Shown: positions 44,260 through 53,030 of the stretch, one piece after another
How positions within the stretch are numbered: the stretch's first letter is position 1
Layout of the letters: each line of letters begins with the position of its first letter
Assembly (NCBI GenBank): GCA_016124235.1
Contig: WGOC01000029.1
Span: 24,725 to 88,724 of the forward strand
Direction of reading: 5' to 3'
Length of the DNA stretch: 64,000 bases
From: a bacterium
GTDB lineage: Bacteria; Verrucomicrobiota; Verrucomicrobiia; Limisphaerales; RI-55
Made by a program: the position numbers and the translations under genes
The notes under the pieces: model-generated
Told to the model about the DNA's origin: nothing
The model's database searches: none
The model's input: only the letters and a program-made list of their open reading frames with translations

Positions 44260-45255
44260 CTACGCAGCCAGTTTGGCGGCCAGCTTGAGGGCGCTAAATA
44301 AACTGCCCGAACTGGCTTTGCCCTGCCACGCGATGTCCAATGCCGTTCCGTGATCGACACTCGTGCGAATGATCTTGAGTCCAAGGGTCGTGTTCACGGC
44401 CGATTCAAACGCGAGTGCCTTCACCGGAATGTGACCCTGGTCGTGGTACATGCACACAAACACATCAGTAGAGCGCCGTCGCCAGGGTAAAAACGCGGTG
44501 TCGGGCGGCAAAGGGCCTTCGATCTCCAAGCCTTGCGCGCGCGCCTTCTCGATCGCTGGAACGATTAATCGTTCCTCCTCGCGATCACCGAACAAACCGT
44601 GCTCGCCCGCATGGGGGTTTAACCCGCACACGACGATTCTCGGCTTGCGCCCGCGAATGCGCTGCAACGCCTCAGCGGAGAGTTCGATCACTTCAAGAAT
44701 GCGTTCAGTGGAAAGCAACTTCGGAACTTCGGCATAGCCACAATGAACGGTCACAAAAGTGCAGGTGATTTCGTCCGAATACTGCATCATGCACCAACGT
44801 TTTGAACCAGCGCGCTCGGCGAAGATTTCGGTGTGACCCGGATACTTGATTCCCGCGAGCGCCAACGCTTCCTTGTTGATTGGCGCCGTCGTAACGGCGG
44901 CGATTCGACCGGCCAACGCTGCGGCGATCGCCGCGTCGATGTAGGCAAAACTGGCCGACCCTGTTCGCTTACTGATCTCACCCGGTCGAAAATCACTGAG
45001 CCGAATGGCACCCACATCCACGATGCCGGAAAAGACGTCGGTGGCGTTGGACGCATTGTTCCAATCATCGAGCGTTTGAATCTGGCCAGGCACACGCTGG
45101 TTTGTCCTTTGCGCGACGGCTGTCAGGACTTCGGCGTCGCCAAAAACCAGTGGCCGACAACAGGCGAGAATTTCCGGTGCGGTCAGCGCTTTCAGACAAA
45201 GCTCCGGCCCGACTCCGGCGGGATCTCCCATGGTCATGGCCACACGTGGAAGCAT
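44260..45255 (-). CDS. pdxA: 4-hydroxythreonine-4-phosphate dehydrogenase PdxA
   Basis: This 331-residue protein is full length for PdxA. Motifs: opening AMTMGDPAGVGPEL, TAPINKEALALAG, YPGHTEIFAE, GLNPHAGEHGLFG with metal-binding His, MYHDQGHIPVKAL and RTSVDHGTALDIA. PdxA oxidises 4-phosphohydroxy-L-threonine in pyridoxal phosphate synthesis, and a PdxA2-type catabolic homologue is the only realistic alternative. It lies 23 bases downstream of a response regulator gene on the same strand, so the two may be co-transcribed. Confidence 0.88.
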   Translation of the reverse strand: MLPRVAMTMGDPAGVGPELCLKALTAPEILACCRPLVFGDAEVLTAVAQRTNQRVPGQIQTLDDWNNASNATDVFSGIVDVGAIRLSDFRPGEISKRTGSASFAYIDAAIAAALAGRIAAVTTAPINKEALALAGIKYPGHTEIFAERAGSKRWCMMQYSDEITCTFVTVHCGYAEVPKLLSTERILEVIELSAEALQRIRGRKPRIVVCGLNPHAGEHGLFGDREEERLIVPAIEKARAQGLEIEGPLPPDTAFLPWRRRSTDVFVCMYHDQGHIPVKALAFESAVNTTLGLKIIRTSVDHGTALDIAWQGKASSGSLFSALKLAAKLAA

Positions 45256-45278
45256 TTTCGTGTCGGCGGCAATCCCGC

Positions 45279-45884
45279 TTACTTGTCCTTGGACTTGGAT
45301 CCAAACAATCGCGACATCAAACCCTTCTTCGGCTCGTTCTTGTCCTCTTTGAGGTTTACTTTCGCCGAAGCGGGTGGTTCAGCTTCCTTCTCGGCATCCG
45401 CCATCTTGAGCGTCAATTTAGGGGAATCATCCCGCGCCGGCACTCGAAAATCGGGACCTTGATGAACTTCCGTTTCGGTCGATCCTTCAGGAGCCGAGGC
45501 TCGCGGCTGCTGCGGAGAGGAGACCGTGTTTAGAATGGCCTCCACGATTTCCTTTGCAGGTCGTGTCTTGGAAAAGACTTTCGTGACACCGGCTTCCAAG
45601 GCCATGGGCTCGACTTGGGATACCTCGGCGACCGTGTACAGAAAGATCGGCACATGGCCAAACCGCTTTTGAGCCCGAAAGCGCCTGAGCATCGCCAAAC
45701 CGTCCATGTTTGGCAGCATCAGATCGAGGAGTAGGATGTCGTAATGCTGGTTGTGGGCCTCCATGAACGCGTCTGATCCATCAGACAAAACGTTCACGGT
45801 GTATCCCTGTCGCTCAAAAAGTGACTGATACACTCTGGCTGTCGGCAGATCGTCTTCCACCAGCAGGATGGTCTTTGAATTCAT
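45279..45884 (-). CDS. response regulator receiver protein with basic tail
   Basis: This 201-residue protein begins with a complete receiver domain (1-120): acidic pair E10-D11-D12, phosphoacceptor D54 (ILLLDLMLPNMDG), Thr in FLYTVAE and Lys in VFSKTRP. There is no DNA-binding domain. The remaining 80 residues are a charged, low-complexity tail ending in KKGLMSRLFGSKSKDK, a small basic amphipathic end. It resembles CheY/DivK-type signalling proteins with an added tether. The cognate kinase is not nearby. It lies upstream of pdxA on the same strand. Confidence 0.8.
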   Translation of the reverse strand: MNSKTILLVEDDLPTARVYQSLFERQGYTVNVLSDGSDAFMEAHNQHYDILLLDLMLPNMDGLAMLRRFRAQKRFGHVPIFLYTVAEVSQVEPMALEAGVTKVFSKTRPAKEIVEAILNTVSSPQQPRASAPEGSTETEVHQGPDFRVPARDDSPKLTLKMADAEKEAEPPASAKVNLKEDKNEPKKGLMSRLFGSKSKDK

Positions 45885-46169
45885 TTTGGTCACTACAGCC
45901 AAGGTCTTTGGTCAGCTGAATTTAAACCGCTACTCTTTGTCTTCCACGGAAATTCCGCGTGCTGGCCACCAATGGCACACCGAACGGCCAAAATTGCAAG
46001 CCCCAAGACCCATTTAGACCTATGTGCAGGCGAAACCCTAGGTCCTATCCGTCCCTAACGTATGGGTTGCCAGCCAACCAAACGGATGAGATAGTCCCCC
46101 TACACTCAGCGCAGGAACAACGGAGCCCGTGTTGTGCTGTCGCCAAAAACCGCAAACACCAAAGATGCC

Positions 46170-46619
46170 ATGAAAATCAATGCCCCAATCACCGAAATCC
46201 TTCGCGGTAAACCATCCGACGTCTGGACCGTGGCGCCTGATGCGGCCGTTTTTGAAGCCATCTCGTTGATGGCGAGCAAGAACATCGGTGCCGTCCCGGT
46301 CGTGGACGACTCCGGCGTAATTGGTGTGCTTTCGGAACGCGACTACACGCGGAAGGTTGCGCTCAAAGGGCGTTCGTCCAAAGAAACCAAGGTGCGGGAA
46401 ATCATGTCCAGTCCCGCGGTGACCATCAGCCTCGACGCGACGGTCGATTGCTGCATGCAAATGGTCACCAAAAAGCGCGTGCGCCACCTGCCCGTCCTTG
46501 ATGGTGAGAGGCTCGTGGGCATGATCTCCATCGGTGATTTGGTAAACTGGACCATATCCGCCCAAAACGCCGCCCTCGAGCAAATGGAAAGCTACATCAT
46601 GGGCGGTTACGCCGTGTAG
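46170..46619 (+). CDS. CBS-domain pair protein
   Basis: This 149-residue protein starts at 46,170 (MKINAPITEIL) and consists of two tandem CBS domains. Domain 1 spans about 5-65 (VWTVAPDAAVFEAISLMASKNIGAVPVVDDSGVIGVLSERDY) and domain 2 about 75-130 (SSPAVTISLDATVDCCMQMV, then HLPVLDGERLVGMISIGDLV). Such Bateman modules bind adenine nucleotides and act as energy or ligand sensors. No catalytic domain is attached. The first domain carries the DxxT-like tail SERDYTRK that often contacts ribose. It is convergent with an SGNH hydrolase gene. Confidence 0.85.
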   Translation: MKINAPITEILRGKPSDVWTVAPDAAVFEAISLMASKNIGAVPVVDDSGVIGVLSERDYTRKVALKGRSSKETKVREIMSSPAVTISLDATVDCCMQMVTKKRVRHLPVLDGERLVGMISIGDLVNWTISAQNAALEQMESYIMGGYAV

Positions 46620-46637
46620 ATTCCACGGTCTGCAACA

Positions 46638-47309
46638 TTACTTTTTGGGGAGCGCCCGGAGAATGTGATCAGCGACCTGCCGGGCCAGCACTTCGTAACC
46701 CTTGCCGGTAAAGTGCACGTTGTCCGGTTGCTGCAATTCCGATAACCGCGGCTGCACGAGCCGATGCAGGTCATCGACTTCGATGTCGTTCGCTTTCATG
46801 ATTTCCAACGCAGCTTCGTTATAACGGCCGACGTCCGCGATATGGCGCAACGGACCGCCCGGTTCATCGGGAAAGGGTGTGGTCAATGCAAAGATCAGAT
46901 GCGCGTGGGTTTGCTTCAACCGGCGCACAATAGCCGCCAGATTTTGGCGATATGCCTTCACCGGAATCTGTATGTGCCCGAGCTTGGTTGACCGCGTGTT
47001 CTTGCCTTCATCGTCCACATATTTCAGATCATGCAAACCAAAGTTGAAGTGGATGACATCCCATTTTGTGTCGCCCAACCATTCATCCAAATGCGCCACC
47101 CCGTAGCCGGTGTGTTGGGCATTGCCTCGATTGTGAATGACCTGGGCTTTGCCTGCCAGAATCCGTTCCAATGGCTTTTGGTAACCGATGGAAATGGAAT
47201 CGCCGATCACCAGCACCTTGGGTAAGGAGTTATTTGGATCAGCGGCGTTGCTTGAGGCGGTGACAACGTAGCACAACAAAGCCGCGAACAAGATCATCCG
47301 GAGGTTCAT
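46638..47309 (-). CDS. secreted SGNH/GDSL hydrolase
   Basis: This 223-residue exported esterase-type protein has a signal peptide MNLRMILFAALLCYVVTASSNA. Catalytic blocks are VIGDSISIGY (Ser), the NFGLHDLK region (Gly/Asn-type oxyanion) and DNVHFTGKGYEVLA (Asp-x-x-His near the C-terminus). The substrate is unknown: acetylated polysaccharides or phospholipids are typical for the family. The long intergenic gap upstream and convergence with the CBS gene point to a single transcription unit. Confidence 0.8.
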   Translation of the reverse strand: MNLRMILFAALLCYVVTASSNAADPNNSLPKVLVIGDSISIGYQKPLERILAGKAQVIHNRGNAQHTGYGVAHLDEWLGDTKWDVIHFNFGLHDLKYVDDEGKNTRSTKLGHIQIPVKAYRQNLAAIVRRLKQTHAHLIFALTTPFPDEPGGPLRHIADVGRYNEAALEIMKANDIEVDDLHRLVQPRLSELQQPDNVHFTGKGYEVLARQVADHILRALPKK

Positions 47310-47368
47310 GGCCTCAGGATTAATCAGGTTCCAACATTTGTGAACCAAATCATGCGGACACGGCGAAC

Positions 47369-48277
47369 TTGCTTCGACCGCTGGTTCGCACCTACAACGC
47401 GCCGGTGTATTTGCTACTGCCCCTGCTGAGTTCGGTGCTCTACGTCTGCGGAGCGTTGTTTCTCAAGGAGGCGGGCGGGTACGGCGTTGGCCTCTGGCGA
47501 ACGACATTTGTCACGAACCTCATCTGCGGCGTCACCTTCAACGTGTTGTGGTTTCTTGGTGGCACATTCCCACCGGTAAATCTTTGGTGGCAACCAGCCG
47601 TGGTGGCATTGCTGTTCCTCGGCGGTCAATCGTTGAGCTTCTTCGCCATCGAGCGCGGCGACGTCTCCATCGTAACGCCGGTGTTGGGCATCAAAGTCGT
47701 GCTTGTGGCGATTTTCGTGACGTTGGTCATCCACGAGCGAGTGCCGGGCTCACTCTGGCTCGCGGCTTCGTTGAGCAGCGCAGGCATCCTGTTTTTGAAC
47801 CGAGGCGACTCCGCGCAACCCCATCATCACACCGGCCTCACCATCCTGCTGGCAATGCTGGCCGCGAGTTGCTATTCGATGTTCGACGTGCTCGTCCAAA
47901 AATGGTCGCCCGGTTGGGGCGCCGGCCGATTCTTACCAATGCTGATGTGGTTCGTGGCACTATATTCTCTCGGTTTGATTCCGTTCTTCCGTGCCCCGCT
48001 GAAATCCATTGCGCGCCCCGCTTGGCGGCCGCTTCTGTGCGGTGGCGCGTTCATCGCCTTGCAAGGAATCTTTCTCATCACCGCGCTGGCTCTGCACCAG
48101 AAAGCCACGTCGATCAATGTGGTCTACAGCGCGCGCGGACTCTGGAGCGTGCTGGCGGTTTGGTGGCTGGGTCACTGGTTTGCCAACAAGGAACGCGAAC
48201 GTGGAACGCATGTCCTGCGCTGGCGCTTGGTCGGTGCGGTGATGCTGATGGCGGCGATCATACTGGTCGTCAAGTAA
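47369..48277 (+). CDS. EamA-type DMT transporter
   Basis: This 302-residue protein has ten hydrophobic segments, the drug/metabolite transporter plan of two EamA repeats (each about 140 residues). Phrases: VYLLLPLLSSVLYVCGALF, SFFAIERGDVSIVTPVLGIKVVLVAIF and, in repeat two, TALALHQKATSINVVYSARGLWSVL. The His-rich loop PHHHTG joins the halves. The start could be TTG 47,369 or GTG 47,405. Substrate unknown. Confidence 0.78.
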   Translation: MLRPLVRTYNAPVYLLLPLLSSVLYVCGALFLKEAGGYGVGLWRTTFVTNLICGVTFNVLWFLGGTFPPVNLWWQPAVVALLFLGGQSLSFFAIERGDVSIVTPVLGIKVVLVAIFVTLVIHERVPGSLWLAASLSSAGILFLNRGDSAQPHHHTGLTILLAMLAASCYSMFDVLVQKWSPGWGAGRFLPMLMWFVALYSLGLIPFFRAPLKSIARPAWRPLLCGGAFIALQGIFLITALALHQKATSINVVYSARGLWSVLAVWWLGHWFANKERERGTHVLRWRLVGAVMLMAAIILVVK

Positions 48278-48358
48278 CACCGGTACGAAGTCGCAGCTGC
48301 CGTCGCATAATGAATCATTGAGCAAAGTTCAGTTGCCGTGTTGACTGGCGCTTTCGCT

Positions 48359-50860
48359 ATGAACGAGCAAACTGCTTTCCTGCTTTTCGGAGCTGCACTT
48401 GTTGGAATTGCTTTTCAACCGCTGTACGCCGCCGACAACGACAACGCCTCCGCAGAACTTCGTTTCACCTCCGGCATCGGAATTGCCGGAATCAGTTCCC
48501 GTGGACGCAGCACCGTTTCGCCGGATCCCGTGCAGGCGGAAATCGCGAACGGCACCTGGCACGCCCCGACCGCCGGAGACACGTTGCTCTCGCCTCGCGG
48601 CAGCAACGTCACATGGGAAGCCGTGCAAGCGGATACCAACGGGGTATTTACCGGCTCGACCGCGCGTGGTGGTTACATCTTCGTCACGCATGTCGCCACC
48701 GAAGATTCCGTCATGCTGCTCAACGCCGCCGGTCACAACATGGTTTACGCGAATGGCGAACCACGGAATGGCGACGTCTACAATTACGGTTACGTGCAAG
48801 TGCCGGTTGCCATTCATCGCGGCACGAATGAATTCCTTTTCGCCACCGGTCGTGGTCGCTTGCGCGCAAGTCTGAGTGAACCGCGCGCGCCGCAAATGAT
48901 CTTGAGCGGTGATCCGACGCTGCCTGATTTGCTCACCGGTGATCGCTCAGAAACCTGGGGCGCCGTCGTCGTAGTAAACTCAACCAAGGAAACCACCGCC
49001 GGGCTTGAAATTACGGCCGAAGTAAACGGTCGGCGGCACACGACGAAGGTGCCGAAAATGCTCCCGTTGAGCGCTCGCAAAATGGGTTTTCAAATCGCGG
49101 CGCCTTCGCTTCACACCGGCGGTGAAACGACCTTAAAACTCACTCTCCATGACCGGGAAAACCACAACCACGTAGTCGATCAAGCTGAGTTCAAGTTGCG
49201 CATTCGCGAACCGCAGCAAACCCGGAAGATCACGTTCGTCAGCGACATTGATGGCAGCGTTCAGTATTACGCAGTCAATCCGGCATCGGGCGAATTTGAC
49301 GAGCACAATCGACCGGCCATGTTCTTCTCGTTGCACGGCGCGAGTGTGGAAGCGATCGGACAGGCGGACGCCTATTCGCCGAAGAAATGGGGTGTCATCG
49401 TCACGCCGACCAACCGTCGACCGTACGGATTCGATTGGGAGGAATGGGGACGCATGGACGCGCTCGAAGTGCTCAATTTGGCGACGGCTAAATTTCGCCC
49501 CTCACCCGACCAGGTCTATCTTACCGGCCATTCGATGGGTGGACATGGCACTTGGAATTTCGGCGCGAACTTCCCCAACCGCTTCGCCGCCATCGGACCG
49601 AGCGCGGGCTGGATCAGCTTCTGGTCGTACGCCGGTTCGAGTCGTTCCGAGGAGCCCAACGCGATCGAGCAAATGCTTCTGCGCGGCATGGCCCCCGCCG
49701 ACACGATGGGACTTTCGACGAATTATTCGCAGCTCGGCGTTTACATCCTGCACGGCGACGCGGACGACAACGTGCCGATCAAGGAAGCCCGCACGATGCG
49801 CGCTCATTTGCAAACGTTTCTGCGGGATCTCGACTGGCACGAGGAACCGGGTGCCGGCCATTGGTGGGACAACTCCGACGAACCGGGCGCCGCCTGCGTG
49901 GACTGGCCGCCGATGTTCGATTTCTTCGCGCGACATCGTTTGCCAGCAGACGACGAGGTGCGACAGGTGAATTTCACGACGATGAATCCCGGCGTTTCTG
50001 CGACCGATCACTGGGTCACGATCGCCCAGCAACAACACGCGCTTCAGGCCAGCCGGGTGAACATCGAGTTCGATCCGCAGAAACGGCGGTTCACGGGAAC
50101 CACGAAAAATGTCGCCACGCTCGAACTGCGCTTCCCCGCCCGATCCGAGGCCGGCGATTTGATTCTGGCGCTCGACGATCATTCCCAAACGAACGCCGTC
50201 GCGGCCGGTCGAACCAACATCTGGTTGCATCGCGTGGGCGAAGATTGGGAAACGGGCACCGCGCCAGCCGCGAGCGAGAAAGGCCCCAACCGCGCTGGAC
50301 CTTTCAAGGAAGCGTTTCAGCACCGGATGGTTTTCGTTTACGCGACCCACGGCACACCGGAGGAGAACGCGTGGGCGTTCGACAAGGCGCGGTTTGACGC
50401 GGAACAATTTCAGTATCGCGGCAACGGCTCGATCGACGTGCTGGCCGACACAGAATTTGCGCCGGCGAAGTTTCCGGATCGCAGCGTGATCCTCTACGGC
50501 AATCGTGACTCCAACGCAGCGTGGTCGGCGTTGCTCGCGGACAGCCCGGTTCAAATTGGCCGCGATGAAATCCGCCTGAGCGACCACGAGTTTCGGGGTG
50601 CGGATCTCGGATGTGTTTTCATGCGCCCGCGCCGCGATTCGGACACCGCCAGCGTTGCCGTTGTTTCCGGCACAGGAATCAACGGTCTTCGACTCACCGA
50701 CCGGCTTTCCTATTTCACCTCAGGCACCGGTTTTCCCGATTGCTTGATCTTGAGTCCCGAGATTCTGGAAAAGGGAACCGCCGGCATTCTGGCCGCCGGT
50801 TTCTTCGGGAACGATTGGAGCGTCGAGCGCGGGGAAATTGCTTTTCACGAACAATATTGA
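48359..50860 (+). CDS. large secreted alpha/beta hydrolase (esterase/peptidase-like)
   Basis: This 833-residue exported protein has a signal peptide ending YAADND; start at 48,359 (MNEQTAFLLF). The N-terminal 280 residues are beta-rich. From about 300 a hydrolase domain carries LHGASVEAIGQADAY (oxyanion region), the nucleophile GHSMGGHGTW near residue 395, an acid in HGDADDNVPIKEA and the histidine in EPGAGHWWD. The arrangement is that of prolyl-oligopeptidase/esterase (PHB-depolymerase-like) enzymes. The C-terminal 300 residues are again beta-rich with no recognised domain. Substrate unknown; a polymer-degrading extracellular role is plausible. Confidence 0.72.
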   Translation: MNEQTAFLLFGAALVGIAFQPLYAADNDNASAELRFTSGIGIAGISSRGRSTVSPDPVQAEIANGTWHAPTAGDTLLSPRGSNVTWEAVQADTNGVFTGSTARGGYIFVTHVATEDSVMLLNAAGHNMVYANGEPRNGDVYNYGYVQVPVAIHRGTNEFLFATGRGRLRASLSEPRAPQMILSGDPTLPDLLTGDRSETWGAVVVVNSTKETTAGLEITAEVNGRRHTTKVPKMLPLSARKMGFQIAAPSLHTGGETTLKLTLHDRENHNHVVDQAEFKLRIREPQQTRKITFVSDIDGSVQYYAVNPASGEFDEHNRPAMFFSLHGASVEAIGQADAYSPKKWGVIVTPTNRRPYGFDWEEWGRMDALEVLNLATAKFRPSPDQVYLTGHSMGGHGTWNFGANFPNRFAAIGPSAGWISFWSYAGSSRSEEPNAIEQMLLRGMAPADTMGLSTNYSQLGVYILHGDADDNVPIKEARTMRAHLQTFLRDLDWHEEPGAGHWWDNSDEPGAACVDWPPMFDFFARHRLPADDEVRQVNFTTMNPGVSATDHWVTIAQQQHALQASRVNIEFDPQKRRFTGTTKNVATLELRFPARSEAGDLILALDDHSQTNAVAAGRTNIWLHRVGEDWETGTAPAASEKGPNRAGPFKEAFQHRMVFVYATHGTPEENAWAFDKARFDAEQFQYRGNGSIDVLADTEFAPAKFPDRSVILYGNRDSNAAWSALLADSPVQIGRDEIRLSDHEFRGADLGCVFMRPRRDSDTASVAVVSGTGINGLRLTDRLSYFTSGTGFPDCLILSPEILEKGTAGILAAGFFGNDWSVERGEIAFHEQY

Positions 50861-50875
50861 GGCGCTCACCTCCGG

Positions 50876-52300
50876 TTATTTGTCCGCCGCAGCCGCTGAT
50901 AATTCCCCAACCGGTACTACGTCAGTGCTCATATCTGCGAACAAGCAAGTTCTGCTGGGCATCTTATTAAAATAGCGGACCGGTTCCTTTTCTCGAAGGA
51001 GCATCGTTTTTTCCGGTTCTTTTATGTCTGAAAGTTTCCCCTTGTAGCTGACCTCAAAATCATCGGCTCGAACAAGAATCCCCAGAACGCGAGCGCCGCC
51101 GTAGAACTTGTCACCCATAAAAGCCTTCGCCGCTTCTATTGAGCTTGGAAACATCCCCCCATCCTGATCGGCCGCGGTGGCGAGAGCCTGTGCCAGCAAT
51201 TGGGCATACCGCTCTTTTGCGTGCCACTCACGAACGTTTGCCAGCCCCTCTGTCTGTTCCAAAATGGAGGCGAAGTTTGAAGGTGGCTTTAGCGCACCCT
51301 CTTTCAACATTCGCGTGAGCTGGTCATATTGTTCCTTCACGACCGTCAGCTGTGCAATTGTTCGATCCGCACTATCAAGCTGACCGCGCAACCGTGGCAG
51401 ATCAGCCACCTCGTTCTTCAACTGTTCAATTTGATCGTCCCGAAGCTTGATCGCGGCGGCGGCCTGGTCTTTGTCAGTCATGAGCTGACTTCGCGATTCA
51501 TTCGCTGCTTGAAGTTCGCTTTTGACGTGATCGGCTTCGTGGTCCTTGACCAAATAGGTGGAAGTTCCAGTGATCGCTGCGGCGGCGAGTACAGCCGCTC
51601 CTGTCTTGAGATTCAGAATATTCATGGTGGTTGAGGCTCCGTGGGTGATGGATGCGGTGGTACCGATGGCGGTTCCACTCAGAACGGCCGTGGTGATGGA
51701 TGCTGCGAGACCAACTGGAACAGTGGCCGATGCGCTGGTCGGCAGGGTCGTGGTCAGCCAGGCGATGGAGCCCGCGATTCCCAGCTTGCCGAAGATGCCG
51801 CGCAGTTTTTCCAGCGCGCGGTTCACGCGCATCCGGGCGGCGTCCTCGCTCAAGCCAAGTTCCTGTCCCACGTCCCGCAGATTGCGGTCTTCGAAGAAGC
51901 GGAGCACGAGGGCATCGCGATCCTCGGGTTTGAGCTGGTCCATCGCCGATTCGAGATGTTCGGCGACCGTGTCGGGGCCGGGTTCGTTGAAGTTCATGGC
52001 GGCGGCGATCTGTTCGCGTTGACGGCGGCGCGTGTCCGATCGAACAGCGGACAGCGCGAGACGGCGGGCGGTCTGATAAAGCCAGCCGGCCAGCACCGTC
52101 TCGCGGGTGATCTCCTCCGACCTGTCCGCCAGTCTGGCAAAGGTGGTCTGGGCGATTTCCTCGGCCTGTTCCCGGCTGCCGGTCACGCGTTGGGACACGG
52201 CGAAGACCATGCCGATGTGCCGTTCCACCAATTGTCGGAACGCGGCGTCGTCACGGTGGTTCCGGAAGCGGGCCAGCAGGTCGTGGTCTTGAGCGTCCAT
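50876..52300 (-). CDS. ECF sigma factor fused to a membrane and coiled-coil tail
   Basis: This 474-residue protein has sigma region 2 at about 10-85 (FRQLVERHIGMVFAVSQRVTGSREQAEEIAQTTFARLAD, split as seen) and region 4 at about 115-170 (LKPEDRDALVLRFFEDRNLRDVGQELGLSEDAARMRVNRALEKLR, in pieces). Two hydrophobic segments (about 178-212 and 232-252) follow, then a Gln/Asp/Lys coiled coil (about 255-335) and a C-terminal beta-containing part. The sigma part is canonical. The tail would place 220 residues across or outside the membrane, suggesting a self-contained sensor-sigma protein. Similar tailed ECF factors occur in PVC bacteria. Convergent with the esterase gene. Confidence 0.78.
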   Translation of the reverse strand: MDAQDHDLLARFRNHRDDAAFRQLVERHIGMVFAVSQRVTGSREQAEEIAQTTFARLADRSEEITRETVLAGWLYQTARRLALSAVRSDTRRRQREQIAAAMNFNEPGPDTVAEHLESAMDQLKPEDRDALVLRFFEDRNLRDVGQELGLSEDAARMRVNRALEKLRGIFGKLGIAGSIAWLTTTLPTSASATVPVGLAASITTAVLSGTAIGTTASITHGASTTMNILNLKTGAAVLAAAAITGTSTYLVKDHEADHVKSELQAANESRSQLMTDKDQAAAAIKLRDDQIEQLKNEVADLPRLRGQLDSADRTIAQLTVVKEQYDQLTRMLKEGALKPPSNFASILEQTEGLANVREWHAKERYAQLLAQALATAADQDGGMFPSSIEAAKAFMGDKFYGGARVLGILVRADDFEVSYKGKLSDIKEPEKTMLLREKEPVRYFNKMPSRTCLFADMSTDVVPVGELSAAAADK

Positions 52301-52360
52301 TTACATTTTATAAACACCACCACCGGGCGAAACCGAACAGGAAATTCTGGCAAAAGAAAA

Positions 52361-52384
52361 AGGCGACCGCTTAAGCAGTCGCCT
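52361..52384 (-). terminator. intrinsic terminator of the YceI gene
   Basis: Stem AGGCGAC/GTCGCCT with an inner GCTTAAGC palindrome (one C-A mismatch). On the minus strand it is followed by TTTTTCTTTT. It lies 27 bases behind the YceI stop and before the sigma gene start at 52,300. Confidence 0.75.
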
Positions 52385-52411
52385 CTTTAAGAGATGTTTG
52401 AGCCGGGGTCG

Positions 52412-52987
52412 CTATTGCTTCCGGGTCGGCCACTCGAACGTGATCTTAATATCGTCCGCGGTCTTGATCGGATTACCGGGAATTTGCGGAGCCGGCGGTT
52501 GGATGCCGAAATCGGTCATCTTGGTGTCCAACACGCCCTTGACGATCATCATGTCGCCGTCGGCTTTTTCCATGGTGACGGGGAAACTGACTTCCTTGGT
52601 CACGCCCGCCACGGACAGATCGCCTTTGGCGTCAAACTTCATGTCGCCCTTGGCCGTGAGTTCCTTGAGCACAAACTCAATGCGCGGGTGTTGATCGACT
52701 TTCATGGCGGCATACATGATGTCGTCCATGGCCTTTTTGTCGCTCTTGATCGAGCGAACGGAAATGATCGCCTTGGCGGTGGCGTCCACCTTGCCGGGCT
52801 TGTTGAGATCGCCGTTGAGTTCCATGGAACCGCCGACGAGTTTTGATTCCACGGTCCAGTCGTGAACCGTGGAAGTGCCGTCGATCTTGACGGTGCTCCC
52901 GGGTCGAGCCTTGTAGGTGTCGGCGAGCGCGGGAAGTGCCAGCACGAGGGCGGCAGTCATCAGGGAAGTGAAGGGAATCGCTTTCAT
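52412..52987 (-). CDS. YceI-family periplasmic lipid-binding protein
   Basis: This 191-residue protein has a signal peptide MKAIPFTSLMTAALVLALPALA. The YceI lipocalin-like barrel follows: VKIDGTSTVHDWTVES, GKVDATAKAIISVRSIKSDKKAMDDIM, the strand HPRIEFVLKEL, and VAGVTKEVSFPVTME. The family binds isoprenoid lipids (known from TT1927b and YceI of E. coli). Start 52,987 is chosen for the signal peptide. It lies 43 bases downstream of a Gfo/Idh/MocA gene on the same strand, with a terminator behind it. Confidence 0.86.
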   Translation of the reverse strand: MKAIPFTSLMTAALVLALPALADTYKARPGSTVKIDGTSTVHDWTVESKLVGGSMELNGDLNKPGKVDATAKAIISVRSIKSDKKAMDDIMYAAMKVDQHPRIEFVLKELTAKGDMKFDAKGDLSVAGVTKEVSFPVTMEKADGDMMIVKGVLDTKMTDFGIQPPAPQIPGNPIKTADDIKITFEWPTRKQ

Positions 52988-53030
52988 ATCAGATACAAAG
53001 TTCAGTTGGTGGATTGGACGTTCAGCGGTA

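Noticed and set aside
46017..46044. Possible riboswitch or hairpin (GACCTA/TAGGTC) upstream of the CBS gene
   Set aside because: Only six base pairs with a 16-base loop and no recognisable riboswitch core; probably chance.
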